Assembly: GCF_030734285.1 (NCBI RefSeq)
Contig: NZ_CP132294.1
Coordinates: 1,612,001 to 1,676,000 of the forward strand
Reading direction: 5' to 3'
DNA: 64,000 nucleotides
Source of the DNA: Natronococcus sp. AD-5
GTDB taxonomy: Archaea > Halobacteriota > Halobacteria > Halobacteriales > Natrialbaceae
Part shown: piece after piece, positions 54,047-63,408 of the stretch
How positions within the stretch are numbered: position 1 is the stretch's first letter
Layout of the letters: the number at the start of each line of letters is the position of its first letter
Notes under the pieces: model-generated
The model's database searches: none
What the model was told of the DNA's origin: nothing
Seen by the model: the letters and a program-made list of their open reading frames with translations, nothing else
Program-made: the position numbers and the translations under genes

Positions 54047-54664
54047 TCACGTACGAACGTGCTCTTTGAGCAGTTCGCCGGGATAGACGCGATACGTCCG
54101 TCCCTGTTTTTCGCGGTAGATCAGGCCGCGATCCTCTAACGCGCTTACGGTCTGGCTGACTTTCGCCTTCGAGAAGTCGGATCGACCGCGCAGTTCGACC
54201 TGGGTCAGTCCGGGCGACTTGATGATCGGCTCGAGAACCTGCCGTTCGTCGTCCGGGAAGATAGTTAACGGTCGCGGAGCCGCGTCGAGGTCGTTCTCTC
54301 CGCCCGAGCCGGGTGATTCGGCGTTCGCGTTCGTCTGAGGTGGCGCTTCGGGTTCCGTTTCGCGGGCGGCGTTCGCCGTCGACCCGCCCGAATCCGGAAA
54401 CAGGTGATCGCGACCGAGCGCGTAGGCACCGAGGACGACGCTGATCGCCACGAGCGTTCCGAAGAAGTTCCAGACGGGGTTCGCACCCGGCATCCCCAGC
54501 AACATCTCGCTCATCATTCCGCCCGTGGTTCGAAGCTGCCAGTACGCACGAACGGTGCTGAATCCGCCGAGCAAGGCGATTCCGAGGATGATTCCGAGCA
54601 CGACGCGGTCGGCGACCTCGCGGGTGAGGTAGCGCCGTCCCTTCTCAAGCACGGTTGTCGTCAC
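54047..54664 (-). CDS. Membrane-tethered winged-helix regulator (DUF7343-like)
   Basis: 205 residues. Helix 1 (VVLGIILGIALLGGFSTV), an external loop with GGMMSEMLLGM, helix 2 (FFGTLVAISVVLGAYALG), a Pro/Asn/Glu linker, then a wHTH (EPIIKSPGLTQVELRGRSDF, SKAKVSQTVSALEDRGLIYR, REKQGRTYRVYP). It probably senses something outside or in the membrane and acts on nearby DNA. The Met-rich loop between the helices echoes the Met-rich peptide encoded on its 3' side. ATG 54664. Confidence 0.8.
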   Translation of the reverse strand: MTTTVLEKGRRYLTREVADRVVLGIILGIALLGGFSTVRAYWQLRTTGGMMSEMLLGMPGANPVWNFFGTLVAISVVLGAYALGRDHLFPDSGGSTANAARETEPEAPPQTNANAESPGSGGENDLDAAPRPLTIFPDDERQVLEPIIKSPGLTQVELRGRSDFSKAKVSQTVSALEDRGLIYREKQGRTYRVYPGELLKEHVRT

Positions 54665-54918
54665 CCCGAACGCTCGCGGGGACGCGATCGAGCGCCGCAG
54701 TTTTCGACCGGAAGAAGAGCGATCGGAGAGGCATCACGTGATTCGGTCCAATACGACTCGATAACGGTGAGCAGCAGGAAAAGCGCCGCGGTTTCGAGAG
54801 CGGTCGCTCGACGGCGCGCTCCCTCATCGAACCGGATGGATAACGGCCAAAAGGGCAGCCTCCGAAGAGGTACCTATAACACGGTGAACGGAACTACGAG
54901 AGCGGCGACGGGATCAAT

Positions 54919-55404
54919 ATGAGTGACGAACGGAGCACCGCGGCGGCCGGACCGTCGGATCAGCAGCTGCGGTACGCGGCCGGAGTCGTCGCGCTCCTCG
55001 TCGCGGGCCTGCACCTGTTCCACCCGCAGTACGGCCTCGAGCGACTGGTGATTCTGCTCTCGACGGATCCGGCGTTGCTCGTCTCCCACCCGCGTCCGAT
55101 CGCGTTCGTCCTCTCGGCAGTTGCGATCGTCGTCGGCATCTACCTGATATTGTTCGGCGTGTTGGTACGGCCGATCTACGCCCTCGGGATGATCCTCGTG
55201 CTGACGTACCTCGTCGGCTACTTCGCGTGGCACCTCACCGGACACGGCGGGTTCTTGCCCGGACGCATGCCGAATTATCACGGGCAGGGGCCGTACGAAA
55301 CCGTCATCGCTCACCTCAGGGGAGATCTCTGGGCGCGGGCGGCGATCCTTCTCGAGAGCGTGTTACTCGTCCTCCTCGTGGTTCTCTATCGCCAGGAGTC
55401 GTAA
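54919..55404 (+). CDS. Four-helix membrane protein (DUF7475-like)
   Basis: 161 residues with helices at YAAGVVALLVAGLHLF, IAFVLSAVAIVVGIYLILF, VRPIYALGMILVLTYLVGYF and WARAAILLESVLLVLLVVL. A His-rich loop HLTGHGGFLPGRMPNYHGQG lies between the last two. The first and second helices resemble the DUF7475 type as I remember it. Divergent from the wHTH gene with 254 bases between. Function unknown; the His/Met loop might bind metal. Confidence 0.7.
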   Translation: MSDERSTAAAGPSDQQLRYAAGVVALLVAGLHLFHPQYGLERLVILLSTDPALLVSHPRPIAFVLSAVAIVVGIYLILFGVLVRPIYALGMILVLTYLVGYFAWHLTGHGGFLPGRMPNYHGQGPYETVIAHLRGDLWARAAILLESVLLVLLVVLYRQES

Positions 55405-55448
55405 ACGGTACCGTAATCGTCGGTCCACTGTGATAGCGCGTTCGACGG

Positions 55449-55727
55449 ATGAATGACCGAACGGATGCGGCGGTTAACGGTGCACTGATGGTGATCGGCG
55501 CGGCGGCGGTCGTCGATACCGTCGTATTTCACTGGGTGCTCGAGTGACACCGGTCGATCGAGGGTGCACCCGACCACGAATTCCTCCTCCTCGAGGCCGG
55601 CGTCGTCCTCGTCAGTGGGGTCCCGTTCGCGATCAGGCGCGGCGCACGAACGGCGGGTGAGAACCGACGAGTAGCCCACACCGACGGAGAGAACCACCGC
55701 GTTAGTACCGGCGGAGCCGCTAACTGA
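55449..55727 (+). pseudogene. DUF2243-like membrane protein gene interrupted by an in-frame TGA
   Basis: Frame from ATG 55449: MNDRTDAAVNGALMVIGAAA, VVDTVVFHWVLE, TGA at 55545-55547, then HRSIEGAPDHEFLLLEAGVV, LVSGVPFAIRRGART and a proper stop at 55727. Reading through gives the DUF2243 pattern FHWVL-x-xHRxIEG. With one stop only, it is a young pseudogene or a sequencing error. It lies 45 bases after the DUF7475-like gene. Confidence 0.65.
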
Positions 55728-55747
55728 CTCAAGCCCGAACGGAACCC

Positions 55748-56503
55748 ATGAACGTCGCGATCGTCACCGTCGGCGACGAGCTGCTGGCGGGCACGACGAC
55801 CAACACCAACGCCTCGTGGCTGGCCGAGCAACTCACCGAGCGCGGAGCGACCGTCCGCCGAATCCTCACGATCCCCGACGACCGCGAACTCATCGCCGAG
55901 ACCGTCGCCCGCTGGAGCGACGCGTTCGACGCCGTGATCGTTACCGGCGGCCTCGGCGGGACGCCCGACGACGTGACCCTCGAGGCGGTCGCCGACGGCC
56001 TCGAGCGCGAGCTGGTCGTCCACGAGGGGATCCGCGACCGACTGGTCGAGAAGGCCCGCGCGTTCCGCGAGTCAAACCCGGACCTCGTCGCGGAGTACGA
56101 CCTCGAGATCGACATCGACGCCGCCGCGTCGATTCCGGCGGGGTCGACGCCGATCGTCGTCGACGAGGCTTGGGCGCCGGGCTGTGCCGTCGAGAACGTC
56201 TACGTCTTCGCGGGCATCCCGGAGGAGATGCGAGCGATGTTCCGCGAAGTCGCCGAGGAGTTCGCGGGCGAGGCGACGACCCGAACGCTCTACACGCCGG
56301 CGCCGGAGGGGTCGCTCACCGACGTGCTCGAGGGCGTGACCGACGAGTTCGACGTCGCCGTCGGGAGCTACCCGCGAAGCGAGGATCGACCGGGTCGGAT
56401 TCGCCTCGTCGGAGCGGACGCGGAGCGGCTCGAGGCCGCGGCGGCCTGGATCGACGCGCGGATCGAGACGGTAGAGCCGCCGACGAGCGAGCGGTCCGAC
56501 TGA
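55748..56503 (+). CDS. CinA/MoaB-like molybdopterin-binding-domain protein
   Basis: 251 residues: MNVAIVTVGDELLAGTTTNT, NASWLAEQLTERGATVRRIL, VIVTGGLGGTPDDVTLEAVA and a PGCAVENVYVFAGIPEEMRA segment. It is the COG1058 domain of competence/damage-inducible CinA, without the C-terminal nicotinamide deamidase domain. Family members have nucleotide or ADP-ribose pyrophosphatase activity; the role in archaea is uncertain. Confidence 0.88.
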   Translation: MNVAIVTVGDELLAGTTTNTNASWLAEQLTERGATVRRILTIPDDRELIAETVARWSDAFDAVIVTGGLGGTPDDVTLEAVADGLERELVVHEGIRDRLVEKARAFRESNPDLVAEYDLEIDIDAAASIPAGSTPIVVDEAWAPGCAVENVYVFAGIPEEMRAMFREVAEEFAGEATTRTLYTPAPEGSLTDVLEGVTDEFDVAVGSYPRSEDRPGRIRLVGADAERLEAAAAWIDARIETVEPPTSERSD

Positions 56504-56622
56504 GCGCAGCTTCCGCGGATCCGTACCGCGTTCGGCGTTCGTCGCTCGAGCCGCCGCTGCTCCCGCGACGGCGCGAACCGCGACTCCGGTAGCTACTTGG
56601 GTCGACCGCACAACCGTCGCAC

Positions 56623-57333
56623 ATGGGCGGCCGTGGACCGAAGCGGGAACTCGCAGAGAAGATCGCGGGAGAAATCACGCTGAGTGACGACCCCGGGGCG
56701 ACGTTACACAAGTGGCGGACGGACTTCGACGTCTCTCAGACCGACCTGGCGAACGAGTTGAGCGTCTCCTCCTCGGTGATCTCCGACTACGAGAGCGGGC
56801 GCCGCGAGAGCCCCGGCATCGGCGTCGTCGGCAGGCTCGTCGAGGGGTTGCTCGCGATCGACGAACGTCGCGGCGGCGACCGGATCCGCCAGTACGGTCG
56901 CGTCCTCTCGGCCGGCTTCGAGAGCGACGTCGTCTACGACCTGCGGGAGTACGCGACCTCGATGCCGCTGGTCCGACTGTACGACGAGATCGACGCGACC
57001 GAAATCGCAAGCGGGAGCACGGACCGAATCAGCGGTCACACGGTCATCGACAGCATCGAAGCCATCACCAGGCTCTCGAGCGAGGAGTTCTTCCGCCTCT
57101 ACGGTCAGAGCACGAACCGCGCTCTGGTCTTTACGGGCGTCACGCGGGGCGAGGCGGTCGCGGTCGCGCTGCGGGTCGTCAACCCGACGCCGAACGCCGT
57201 CATCCTCCACGGTATCGAGGAGACGGACCTCTGGGAGCACGCCGCCGACCTGGCGCGGATCGACGGCTATTCGCTCGCCGTCACGACCGCGCCGCTCGAG
57301 GACGTGCTCGATCACCTCGTAACGATCGAGTGA
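56623..57333 (+). CDS. Archaeal Xre-type transcription regulator with C-terminal ligand-type domain
   Basis: 236 residues. HTH at TLHKWRTDFDVSQTDLANELSVSSSVISDYESGRRESPG. The rest (ISGHTVIDSIEAITRLSSEEFF, RLYGQSTNRALVFTGVTRGE, HGIEETDLWEHAADLARIDG) is the conserved C-terminal domain of archaeal helix-turn-helix proteins found across Euryarchaeota. Probably a global or core regulator. Target unknown. Followed 12 bases later by a small membrane gene. Confidence 0.85.
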   Translation: MGGRGPKRELAEKIAGEITLSDDPGATLHKWRTDFDVSQTDLANELSVSSSVISDYESGRRESPGIGVVGRLVEGLLAIDERRGGDRIRQYGRVLSAGFESDVVYDLREYATSMPLVRLYDEIDATEIASGSTDRISGHTVIDSIEAITRLSSEEFFRLYGQSTNRALVFTGVTRGEAVAVALRVVNPTPNAVILHGIEETDLWEHAADLARIDGYSLAVTTAPLEDVLDHLVTIE

Positions 57334-57345
57334 CGACGGGACGCT

Positions 57346-57543
57346 ATGAACACCATGACAGAGGCCGCCACTCGTCGCAAGGATCGCTGGACGCTCGCGC
57401 TGACGCTCGTTGTCGCCGCGTCGTTCGCCGTCGTCTACGCCGTCGACGAGCCGGCGCTCTGGCTGGGCTGGGCCGTCCTCGCGGCCGCCGTTTCGGGGTC
57501 GGCGATGGTACTGCTCAACCGGGAAACGCCGCAGGAACCGTGA
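57346..57543 (+). CDS. Small two-helix membrane protein
   Basis: 65 residues: a basic start, WTLALTLVVAASFAVVYAVD, then WLGWAVLAAAVSGSAMVLLN. It follows the regulator by 12 bases, so it is cotranscribed. ATG 57346 or 57355. Function unknown. Confidence 0.65.
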   Translation: MNTMTEAATRRKDRWTLALTLVVAASFAVVYAVDEPALWLGWAVLAAAVSGSAMVLLNRETPQEP

Positions 57544-57549
57544 TCGCGC

Positions 57550-57933
57550 TCAGGCGATCTGGTCTTCGTACTCGTCGGCGGAGAGCAGGGCCTCGAGTTC
57601 GCTCTCGTCGCTCGGCTCGATCTCGAGCATCCAGCCGTCGCCGAACGGGTCGTCGTTGACCAGTTCGGGCGCGTCGAACAGCTCCTCGTTGATCGCGACG
57701 ACCTCGCCGCTGACCGGCGCGTAGAGGTCCGAAACGGCCTTGATCGACTCGATGACGCCGAACTCCTCCTCCTGGCCGACCGAGTCGCCCTCGTCCGGGA
57801 GTTCGACGAAGACGACGTCGCCGAGTTCGTCCTGCGCGAAGTCGGAGATGCCGACGCGGACGACCCCGTCGGTCTCGAGCGCCCATTCGTGCGATTCCTG
57901 ATACCGTCGATCGTCGGGAGTGTCGAAGCTCAT
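57550..57933 (-). CDS. gcvH: Glycine cleavage system H protein
   Basis: 127 residues. The lipoyl-Lys65 is in [31 protein letters not shown] and [13 protein letters not shown] complete the family pattern. It carries the aminomethyl group between P, T and L proteins. Two bases separate it from gcvT, which precedes it on the - strand. Confidence 0.96.
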   Translation of the reverse strand: MSFDTPDDRRYQESHEWALETDGVVRVGISDFAQDELGDVVFVELPDEGDSVGQEEEFGVIESIKAVSDLYAPVSGEVVAINEELFDAPELVNDDPFGDGWMLEIEPSDESELEALLSADEYEDQIA

Positions 57934-57935
57934 TG

Positions 57936-59033
57936 TTATTCTGTTTCGATGAACGGCGTGGTTTCAACTCTTGCCTTTTTCGACTGGCCGCGAACGACGA
58001 CCTGCAGCGTCGTTCCCGGATCGGCGTACTCGACCGGGACGTAGCCGAGCCCGATCGGTTTCTCGAGGGTCGGACTCATCGTTCCGCTCGTGACGGTGCC
58101 GATCACTCGACCCTCGGTGTTCGTGATATCGTAGCCGTGGCGCGGGACGCCGCGGTCGATCAGCTGGAAGCCGACGAGTTGCTCCTCGACGCCCGCTTCC
58201 TCGGCCGTCGCCAGCGCGTCCCGGCCGACGAAGTCGGTCTCGAGGTCGACCGTGAACCCGATCCCCGCCTCGTACGGCGTCCGGGGGTTGGACTCGACGT
58301 CGAAGTCCTGGCCGGCCAGCAGGAGTCCGGCCTCGATCCGGAGCGTGTCGCGGGCGCCGAGCCCGCAGGGCTGGCAGTCGAAGCGCGACCAGACGGTTTC
58401 GGCCTCCGACCACGGCACGACGAGCTCGAAGCCGTCCTCTCCGGTGTAGCCCGTGCGGGCGGTCCAGCACTCGATGCCGTCGACGGTCGCGTACGTCGCC
58501 TCGAACCGGCTCAAGTCCGCGGGCGATCCGTCGGCGACCCGCTCGACGAGGTCCGAGGCGTTCGGTCCCTGGACGGCGAACATCGCGTACTCGTCTGTCT
58601 GGTTGTCGACCGTCGCCTCGAGGTCCCACTCGTTGCGGTAGCTGATCCACCGTTGGTGGGTCGCCTCGTCGGTCCCGGCGTTCGGAACGAAGAGGTAGGT
58701 CGGATGCCCGCCCTCGTCCGGCAGCCGGTAGATGACGGTATCGTCGATGATGATCCCCTCCTCGTCGGTGATCGTGGCGTACTGGGAGTCGCCGACGCCG
58801 AGGCGGCTCACGTCGTTCGAGGTGAGCCGTTGCATCAACGTCGCGGCGTCCGGTCCGGTGACGTGGATCTGGCCCATGTGCGAGACGTCGAAGATGCCGA
58901 CGTCCTCGCGGACGGCCCGGTGTTCCGCCTGGATCGAGTCGAACTCGACGGGCATGTCCCAGCCACCGAACTCCGTAAACTTCGCTCCACGCTCGTCGTG
59001 GATCCCACGCAACGGCGGCGTCTGAAGCGGCAT
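57936..59033 (-). CDS. gcvT: Glycine cleavage system aminomethyltransferase (T protein)
   Basis: 365 residues. [36 protein letters not shown], the folate site Asp region [17 protein letters not shown] and [20 protein letters not shown] are typical. It moves the aminomethyl carbon to tetrahydrofolate. First gene of the gcvT-gcvH pair; the P proteins (gcvPA/PB) are not in the window. Confidence 0.96.
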   Translation of the reverse strand: MPLQTPPLRGIHDERGAKFTEFGGWDMPVEFDSIQAEHRAVREDVGIFDVSHMGQIHVTGPDAATLMQRLTSNDVSRLGVGDSQYATITDEEGIIIDDTVIYRLPDEGGHPTYLFVPNAGTDEATHQRWISYRNEWDLEATVDNQTDEYAMFAVQGPNASDLVERVADGSPADLSRFEATYATVDGIECWTARTGYTGEDGFELVVPWSEAETVWSRFDCQPCGLGARDTLRIEAGLLLAGQDFDVESNPRTPYEAGIGFTVDLETDFVGRDALATAEEAGVEEQLVGFQLIDRGVPRHGYDITNTEGRVIGTVTSGTMSPTLEKPIGLGYVPVEYADPGTTLQVVVRGQSKKARVETTPFIETE

Positions 59034-59154
59034 AGTCGGGTTGACACTCCGGGGGTAGTAATGTCTTTTCGTCGCTGACGGCCGAATTCCCTCGACGGCG
59101 GTCGAGTAACCCGGCGAAACGGCGAAGAAACGAAGCGAGGAGTAGTCGTCCGAT

Positions 59155-60741
59155 CTAGCGGGCGTACTCGGTGATCGTCAGCGTGTACTCGCCGCTGCCG
59201 TCGTAGGAATCGACGAGAACGTGGAGATCCGTCGAGGTGTCGGGGTCCTCGATGACGATCTCCTCGTCGCTGCCCCAGGTGTAGGAGATGTGATCGTAGT
59301 CCGAGGTCGTCGGGCAGTAATCGCGCTCGTTGGCGTAGAGGTCGAACGTCGCGTCGCTCGGCCCCTCGAGGTCGATGACGACCTTCCGCGGATCGGCGAA
59401 CTCCCAGCTATAGGCCCAGCAGTCGCTGTCCCAGGAGCCGGCGAGGGAGTCTGTGACCGTTGAGGTTACCGTGTCGTCGTCTCCACCGCCGTCGCCGTCG
59501 TCCGGATTCTCGTCGGGAGCGGTGTTGACGGCGTTGTCGGCGTCGACCCGACCGTGGCCCTGTTCCTCGTCGGAGAGGCCGACGTCGACGGCGGTATTCT
59601 GCAGGTGCTCGCGGAGCTGCACGTTCGAGAGCCCCGAGTGCGCCGAGAGCGCGAGGCCGGCGACGCCGGCGGCGACCGGCGAGGCCATCGACGTTCCGGA
59701 GAACTCGTCGTAGTCGTTCCACGGGACCGACGAGAGCACGTTGCTGCCGGGTGCGGCGAGTTCGATCCCGGGACCCAGGTTCGAGAACGAGGAGAGGTTC
59801 TCGTTCTCGTCGAGCGACGAGACGGCCATGACCGTATCGTACGCCGCCGGGTACGAGACGCTGCCGCCGTAGTCGTTGCCGGCCGCGGCGACCAGCAGCG
59901 AACCCGCGTCGTAGGCGTACTGGCAAGCGTTGTCCATCGTGCTCGAGTAGCCGCCGCCGCCGAGGGACATGTTGATTACCTCGGCTCCCTGGTCAGCCGA
60001 CCACTGGACGGCGTCGGCGATGTCCGACAGCGAGCCCCCGCCGCTTTCATCCAGGGCGCGGGCCGACAGCATCGAACAGTTACAGATGCCGGCGTGGCCC
60101 GTCCCGTTGTCGGTACCGCCGGCGGCGATCCCGCCGACGTGAGTCCCGTGATTCTCGTCCGCGTCGACCGGATACGGATCGTCGCTGTTACCGGCGAAGT
60201 CGCGGCCGTAGTTCGAGACGCTCCCGTCCATGTTCTCCTCGAGGTTCGGGTGGTCGTACTGGATTCCCTGGTCGACGACCGAGATCGTGACTCCCGGGTC
60301 GCCGAGCGTCGTCTCCCAGGCCCCTTCACAGTTGACCTGCTGCGGAGCGTACTGGTCGCCGTACCGCGGGTCGTTCGGCGTATAGAACGCCTCGACGGTC
60401 GCGTTGTCCTCGGCGTAGGCGATGTCGCGGTCCTCCAGGACGTTCTCCTTGAAGTTCTCTTTCGCCCGGTCGTCGGCGTTTTCGGGGAACTTCACGGCGA
60501 CGTAGCCGAGCGTCTCGTTCGCGTGGACGATCTTCGCGTTGTCCGGGATCTTCGGTTCGACGGTCTCCTCGGCGTTCGAGACCGAATCGTCGACGCCGAC
60601 GAGAATTTCGTCCTTCTTCGGACCCGGTTTTCGACCCGGTGTCGCCGTCGTGATACCGCTGAGGCCGAAGAACGCGCCCAGTGCACCAGCCGCCTTCAGT
60701 ACAGTTCGCCGATTAGCACGATGAATGCCATCTTCTGCCAT
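59155..60741 (-). CDS. Halolysin-type subtilisin protease with Tat signal and C-terminal domain
   Basis: 528 residues. Tat signal [20 protein letters not shown]. Inhibitor-I9-like prodomain (about 45-125). S8 catalytic triad: Asp157 in SVVDQGI, His198 in NHGTHVGG, Ser351 in SGTSMASP; oxyanion Asn in AAAGNDYGG. After about residue 400 an acidic linker and a PPC-type beta domain ([25 protein letters not shown]). It is secreted folded and degrades extracellular protein. A TATA box TATTTAATA (- strand, about 60768-60776) gives a near-leaderless message. Confidence 0.93.
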   Translation of the reverse strand: MAEDGIHRANRRTVLKAAGALGAFFGLSGITTATPGRKPGPKKDEILVGVDDSVSNAEETVEPKIPDNAKIVHANETLGYVAVKFPENADDRAKENFKENVLEDRDIAYAEDNATVEAFYTPNDPRYGDQYAPQQVNCEGAWETTLGDPGVTISVVDQGIQYDHPNLEENMDGSVSNYGRDFAGNSDDPYPVDADENHGTHVGGIAAGGTDNGTGHAGICNCSMLSARALDESGGGSLSDIADAVQWSADQGAEVINMSLGGGGYSSTMDNACQYAYDAGSLLVAAAGNDYGGSVSYPAAYDTVMAVSSLDENENLSSFSNLGPGIELAAPGSNVLSSVPWNDYDEFSGTSMASPVAAGVAGLALSAHSGLSNVQLREHLQNTAVDVGLSDEEQGHGRVDADNAVNTAPDENPDDGDGGGDDDTVTSTVTDSLAGSWDSDCWAYSWEFADPRKVVIDLEGPSDATFDLYANERDYCPTTSDYDHISYTWGSDEEIVIEDPDTSTDLHVLVDSYDGSGEYTLTITEYAR

Positions 60742-61165
60742 GGTCCGAATGGCCAGACATCGTGACTCTATTAAATACTTATGAAACGACGTACAATTTA
60801 TGCTTCAATGATCAATATGATTGGATATACCAGTAATAATAGTTCTCCATACACTCCGATGGAAACGTTTGTTTTTCAACTTCTTCGGTCGTAGATAATA
60901 AACCAAATGTGAGTTTGCTAACGGCCAGCAATTTTTGCCAAGGGCCATAAAATCCAGCGTCACGTTCGGAAGGAGTAGTCCGTGTAAATTCAAATAAACT
61001 TACTACAATTATCGGATATCGTGTATAGCTGTAGTTAACGGCTATAATTATCTGCCGTAGTCAGTGTCACAGAAAACTGGAGTCGGCGCGCGACTACTTC
61101 CTGACGCGAGCGCCGCCCCCGCCGCGTTTCGTCACACCTTTTTCCGGATACGCGAAAGCGCAGCC
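60742..61165. other. AT-rich intergenic region, 424 bases
   Basis: Long AT-rich stretch between the divergent protease and NYN genes, the lowest GC of the window except near 26.7 kb. No gene or RNA recognised; short frames here have no support. Confidence 0.4.
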
Positions 61166-61621
61166 ATGTTCGACCGCCTTCGAGCCCGGTTCGGCGACGG
61201 TACCGACGTGTCGACGGTCGGCCTCTTCGTCGACGGGCCGAACGTCTTTCGCGACGAGTTCGACGTCGACCTGGACGACCTCCGGACCGCCGCCGAGGAT
61301 CTCGGCCGCGTCGGCGTCCTTCGGCTGTATCTCGACGAGCACGCGACCCCCGGACTCATCCAGGCCGCGGAGGCCCGCGGTTTCGAGGTGATCGTCACCA
61401 GCGGCGACGTCGACGTCAAACTCGCCGTCGACGCGACCGCGCTGGCCGGCGACGGCACCATCGACCGGCTGGCGATCGCCTCCCGGGACACCGATTTCAA
61501 GCCCGTCCTCGAGTACGCCGGGAGGGTCGGCGTCGAGACGGTCGCCATCGCGCCGGGTACTCACGGTCGCTCCGACGCGCTCCGAAACGCGGCCGACGAG
61601 GCGGTAACGCTCGGAAACTGA
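61166..61621 (+). CDS. NYN-domain (PIN-like) protein, TIGR00288 type
   Basis: 151 residues. Metal-binding acids: GLFVDGPNVFRDE near 15-25, SGDVDVKLAVDATAL near 85, ASRDTDFKPVLEYA near 110, fitting the NYN/PIN-like RNase fold. Archaeal members are probable RNA nucleases of unknown target. ATG 61166 follows CCTTTTTCCGG by 25 bases, suggesting a leaderless start; the upstream in-frame extension is not conserved-looking. Confidence 0.85.
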   Translation: MFDRLRARFGDGTDVSTVGLFVDGPNVFRDEFDVDLDDLRTAAEDLGRVGVLRLYLDEHATPGLIQAAEARGFEVIVTSGDVDVKLAVDATALAGDGTIDRLAIASRDTDFKPVLEYAGRVGVETVAIAPGTHGRSDALRNAADEAVTLGN

Positions 61622-61710
61622 CGGCTTCGGGCGGCGAGCGGTCGACAGTCGGCGCGCCGCGACCCGAACGAGTCGGTGACTTTTCACCTGCGGCGTTCCC
61701 ACGTGCGCGT

Positions 61711-62562
61711 ATGATCGACGACGAGACGCCGGTTCTCGACAACCACCTGCACCTCGACCCGGACAACAACCGCGGGATCGACGCCGTGCGCGACTTCGCC
61801 CGCGTCGGCGGGACGCACATGCTCGTGGTGAACAAACCCTCCTGGCACCTCGGCGTCGAGGCCGACGCGGGGGATGACTTCCGCCCAGTCTTCGAACGAA
61901 CGATCGAAATCGCCGCCGACGCCGCGGCCGAACTCGAGGGCCGAGCCTGGCCCGTCCTCGGGATCCACCCGGGGCTGATCTCGCGGCTCGTCGACGAGCG
62001 CGGCTACGCGCCCGACGAGGCCCGCGAGATCATGCGAGCCGGGATCGACGTCGCCGCGGAGTACGTCGAGTCGGGCGAGGCGCTGGCGCTGAAGTCGGGT
62101 CGTCCGCACTACGAGGTCGACGACGCGGTCTGGGACGCCTCGAACGCCGTTATGCGACGCGCGTTCGAGCGCGGGGCCGACCTGGACTGCGCCGTCCAGC
62201 TTCACGCAGAATCGAGCGAGGAGATGACCGAAGTGACCGACCGGGCCGAAGAGGTCGGGCTTCCCGCCCACCGCGTCGTCAAACACTACGCCGGCGGCCG
62301 ACTCGAGGGCCCCGTCCCGAGCGTCATCAGCGAGAAGGACGAACTTAAACGCGCCGCCGAGCGCGGCGAGCCGTTCCTGATGGAGACCGACTACATCGAC
62401 GACCCGGACCGTCCCGGGGCCGTCCTCGGGCCGAAGACGGTTCCTCGACGGGTCGCGTGGCTGCTCGAGAACGGCCACGACGAGGCCGTCCGGAACGCCC
62501 ACGTCGAGACCCCGAAACGGGTTTACGGCATCGATACCGAAACGACGCTCGAGCGGCGCTGA
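61711..62562 (+). CDS. Archaeal TatD-related metal-dependent hydrolase
   Basis: 283 residues. DNHLHLDPDNN has the HxH metal site, then VLGIHPGLISRL, GEALALKSGRPHYEV, CAVQLHAESSEEMTEV, HRVVKHYAGG and METDYIDDPDRPG with the last metal acid. This is the archaeal branch of the TatD/amidohydrolase superfamily. It may act on nucleic-acid or other phospho- or amido-substrates. Confidence 0.85.
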   Translation: MIDDETPVLDNHLHLDPDNNRGIDAVRDFARVGGTHMLVVNKPSWHLGVEADAGDDFRPVFERTIEIAADAAAELEGRAWPVLGIHPGLISRLVDERGYAPDEAREIMRAGIDVAAEYVESGEALALKSGRPHYEVDDAVWDASNAVMRRAFERGADLDCAVQLHAESSEEMTEVTDRAEEVGLPAHRVVKHYAGGRLEGPVPSVISEKDELKRAAERGEPFLMETDYIDDPDRPGAVLGPKTVPRRVAWLLENGHDEAVRNAHVETPKRVYGIDTETTLERR

Positions 62563-62638
62563 GACGGATCGGACGAGCACAGTCGCGTCGACGTACAGGT
62601 AGAGAAAGGCATTTCAAGCGGCCGGTGTAGGTGTCTGT

Positions 62639-63217
62639 ATGAGCAATCCCCCCACCGAGTACTACTCGGAGGAACGCTGGCAGAACTGGATCGATCGAAT
62701 CAAAGACGAAGACATCGATCCGGAGGACGAGTCCTCGGCGCGCCTCCTGCTCAACCTGCAGGACGACACCGCGATCGCGATCGCGAAGATCGTCGCCGCG
62801 TACGACGACGGCGAACTCGAGCAAGAGGAGGCCCTCGAGGAGATTAACGACGTCCGCGAGGTCGTTCTGAGCGAGGTCGACATCGAGGACGAGGAGAAGT
62901 TGATCCTCGTCGACGGCGTCCAGACGAGCCTCGTCTGCGTGTTCTTCGCGGCGGAGGAGTACATCGCCAACGGTCCTGCCGAGGAGGGGGATATCGTCGA
63001 TTACCTCGGCGCGGCGGCCAACGCCGAGGCGGAAGAGGACCTCGACGCGGCGCTCGGCTACGCCGCCCAGGCCGGCACGCTCATCATCGACGGCGAGGAA
63101 CTCGACATGAGCGTCGCCGAAGAGCTCGAGTACGGGCTCGTCACCGAGTGGATCAACGGCCTCGACAGCCTCCAGAGCGCGATGAGCGACCCGGAGGTCG
63201 TCGAGGAAGACGAATAG
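62639..63217 (+). CDS. DUF2150-family acidic helical protein
   Basis: 192 residues. WQNWIDRIKDEDIDPEDESS, DDTAIAIAKIVAAYDDGELE and VDGVQTSLVCVFFAAEEYIA match the DUF2150 family of Euryarchaeota. Very acidic. A TATA-like CATTTCAAG (about 62610-62618) is 25 bases before the start. Function unknown. Confidence 0.85.
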   Translation: MSNPPTEYYSEERWQNWIDRIKDEDIDPEDESSARLLLNLQDDTAIAIAKIVAAYDDGELEQEEALEEINDVREVVLSEVDIEDEEKLILVDGVQTSLVCVFFAAEEYIANGPAEEGDIVDYLGAAANAEAEEDLDAALGYAAQAGTLIIDGEELDMSVAEELEYGLVTEWINGLDSLQSAMSDPEVVEEDE

Positions 63218-63380
63218 GTTCGGCCGGTCTCGTTCTCGAATTCGTCCGTCGATCGACGAGCGACGCGGCCGTCGCTCCCCGACTCGAGCGCTCCGGAAGC
63301 GACGAGCGACCGCCGCGCTCGCGGTACCTCGATCGGTCGACGCGCGGTTCGTCGATCGTCGAAACTTCGAACGACAATAT

Positions 63381-63387
63381 CATATAG
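63381..63387 (+). promoter_or_regulatory. TATA box of the HMG-CoA synthase gene
   Basis: CATATAG 25 bases before ATG 63409; leaderless start expected. Confidence 0.55.
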
Positions 63388-63408
63388 ATCGGACAATATT
63401 CGCATACC

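Noticed and set aside
60805-60993. 62-codon frame in the AT-rich gap upstream of the protease
   Set aside because: No promoter spacing, no acidic bias and no recognisable feature.
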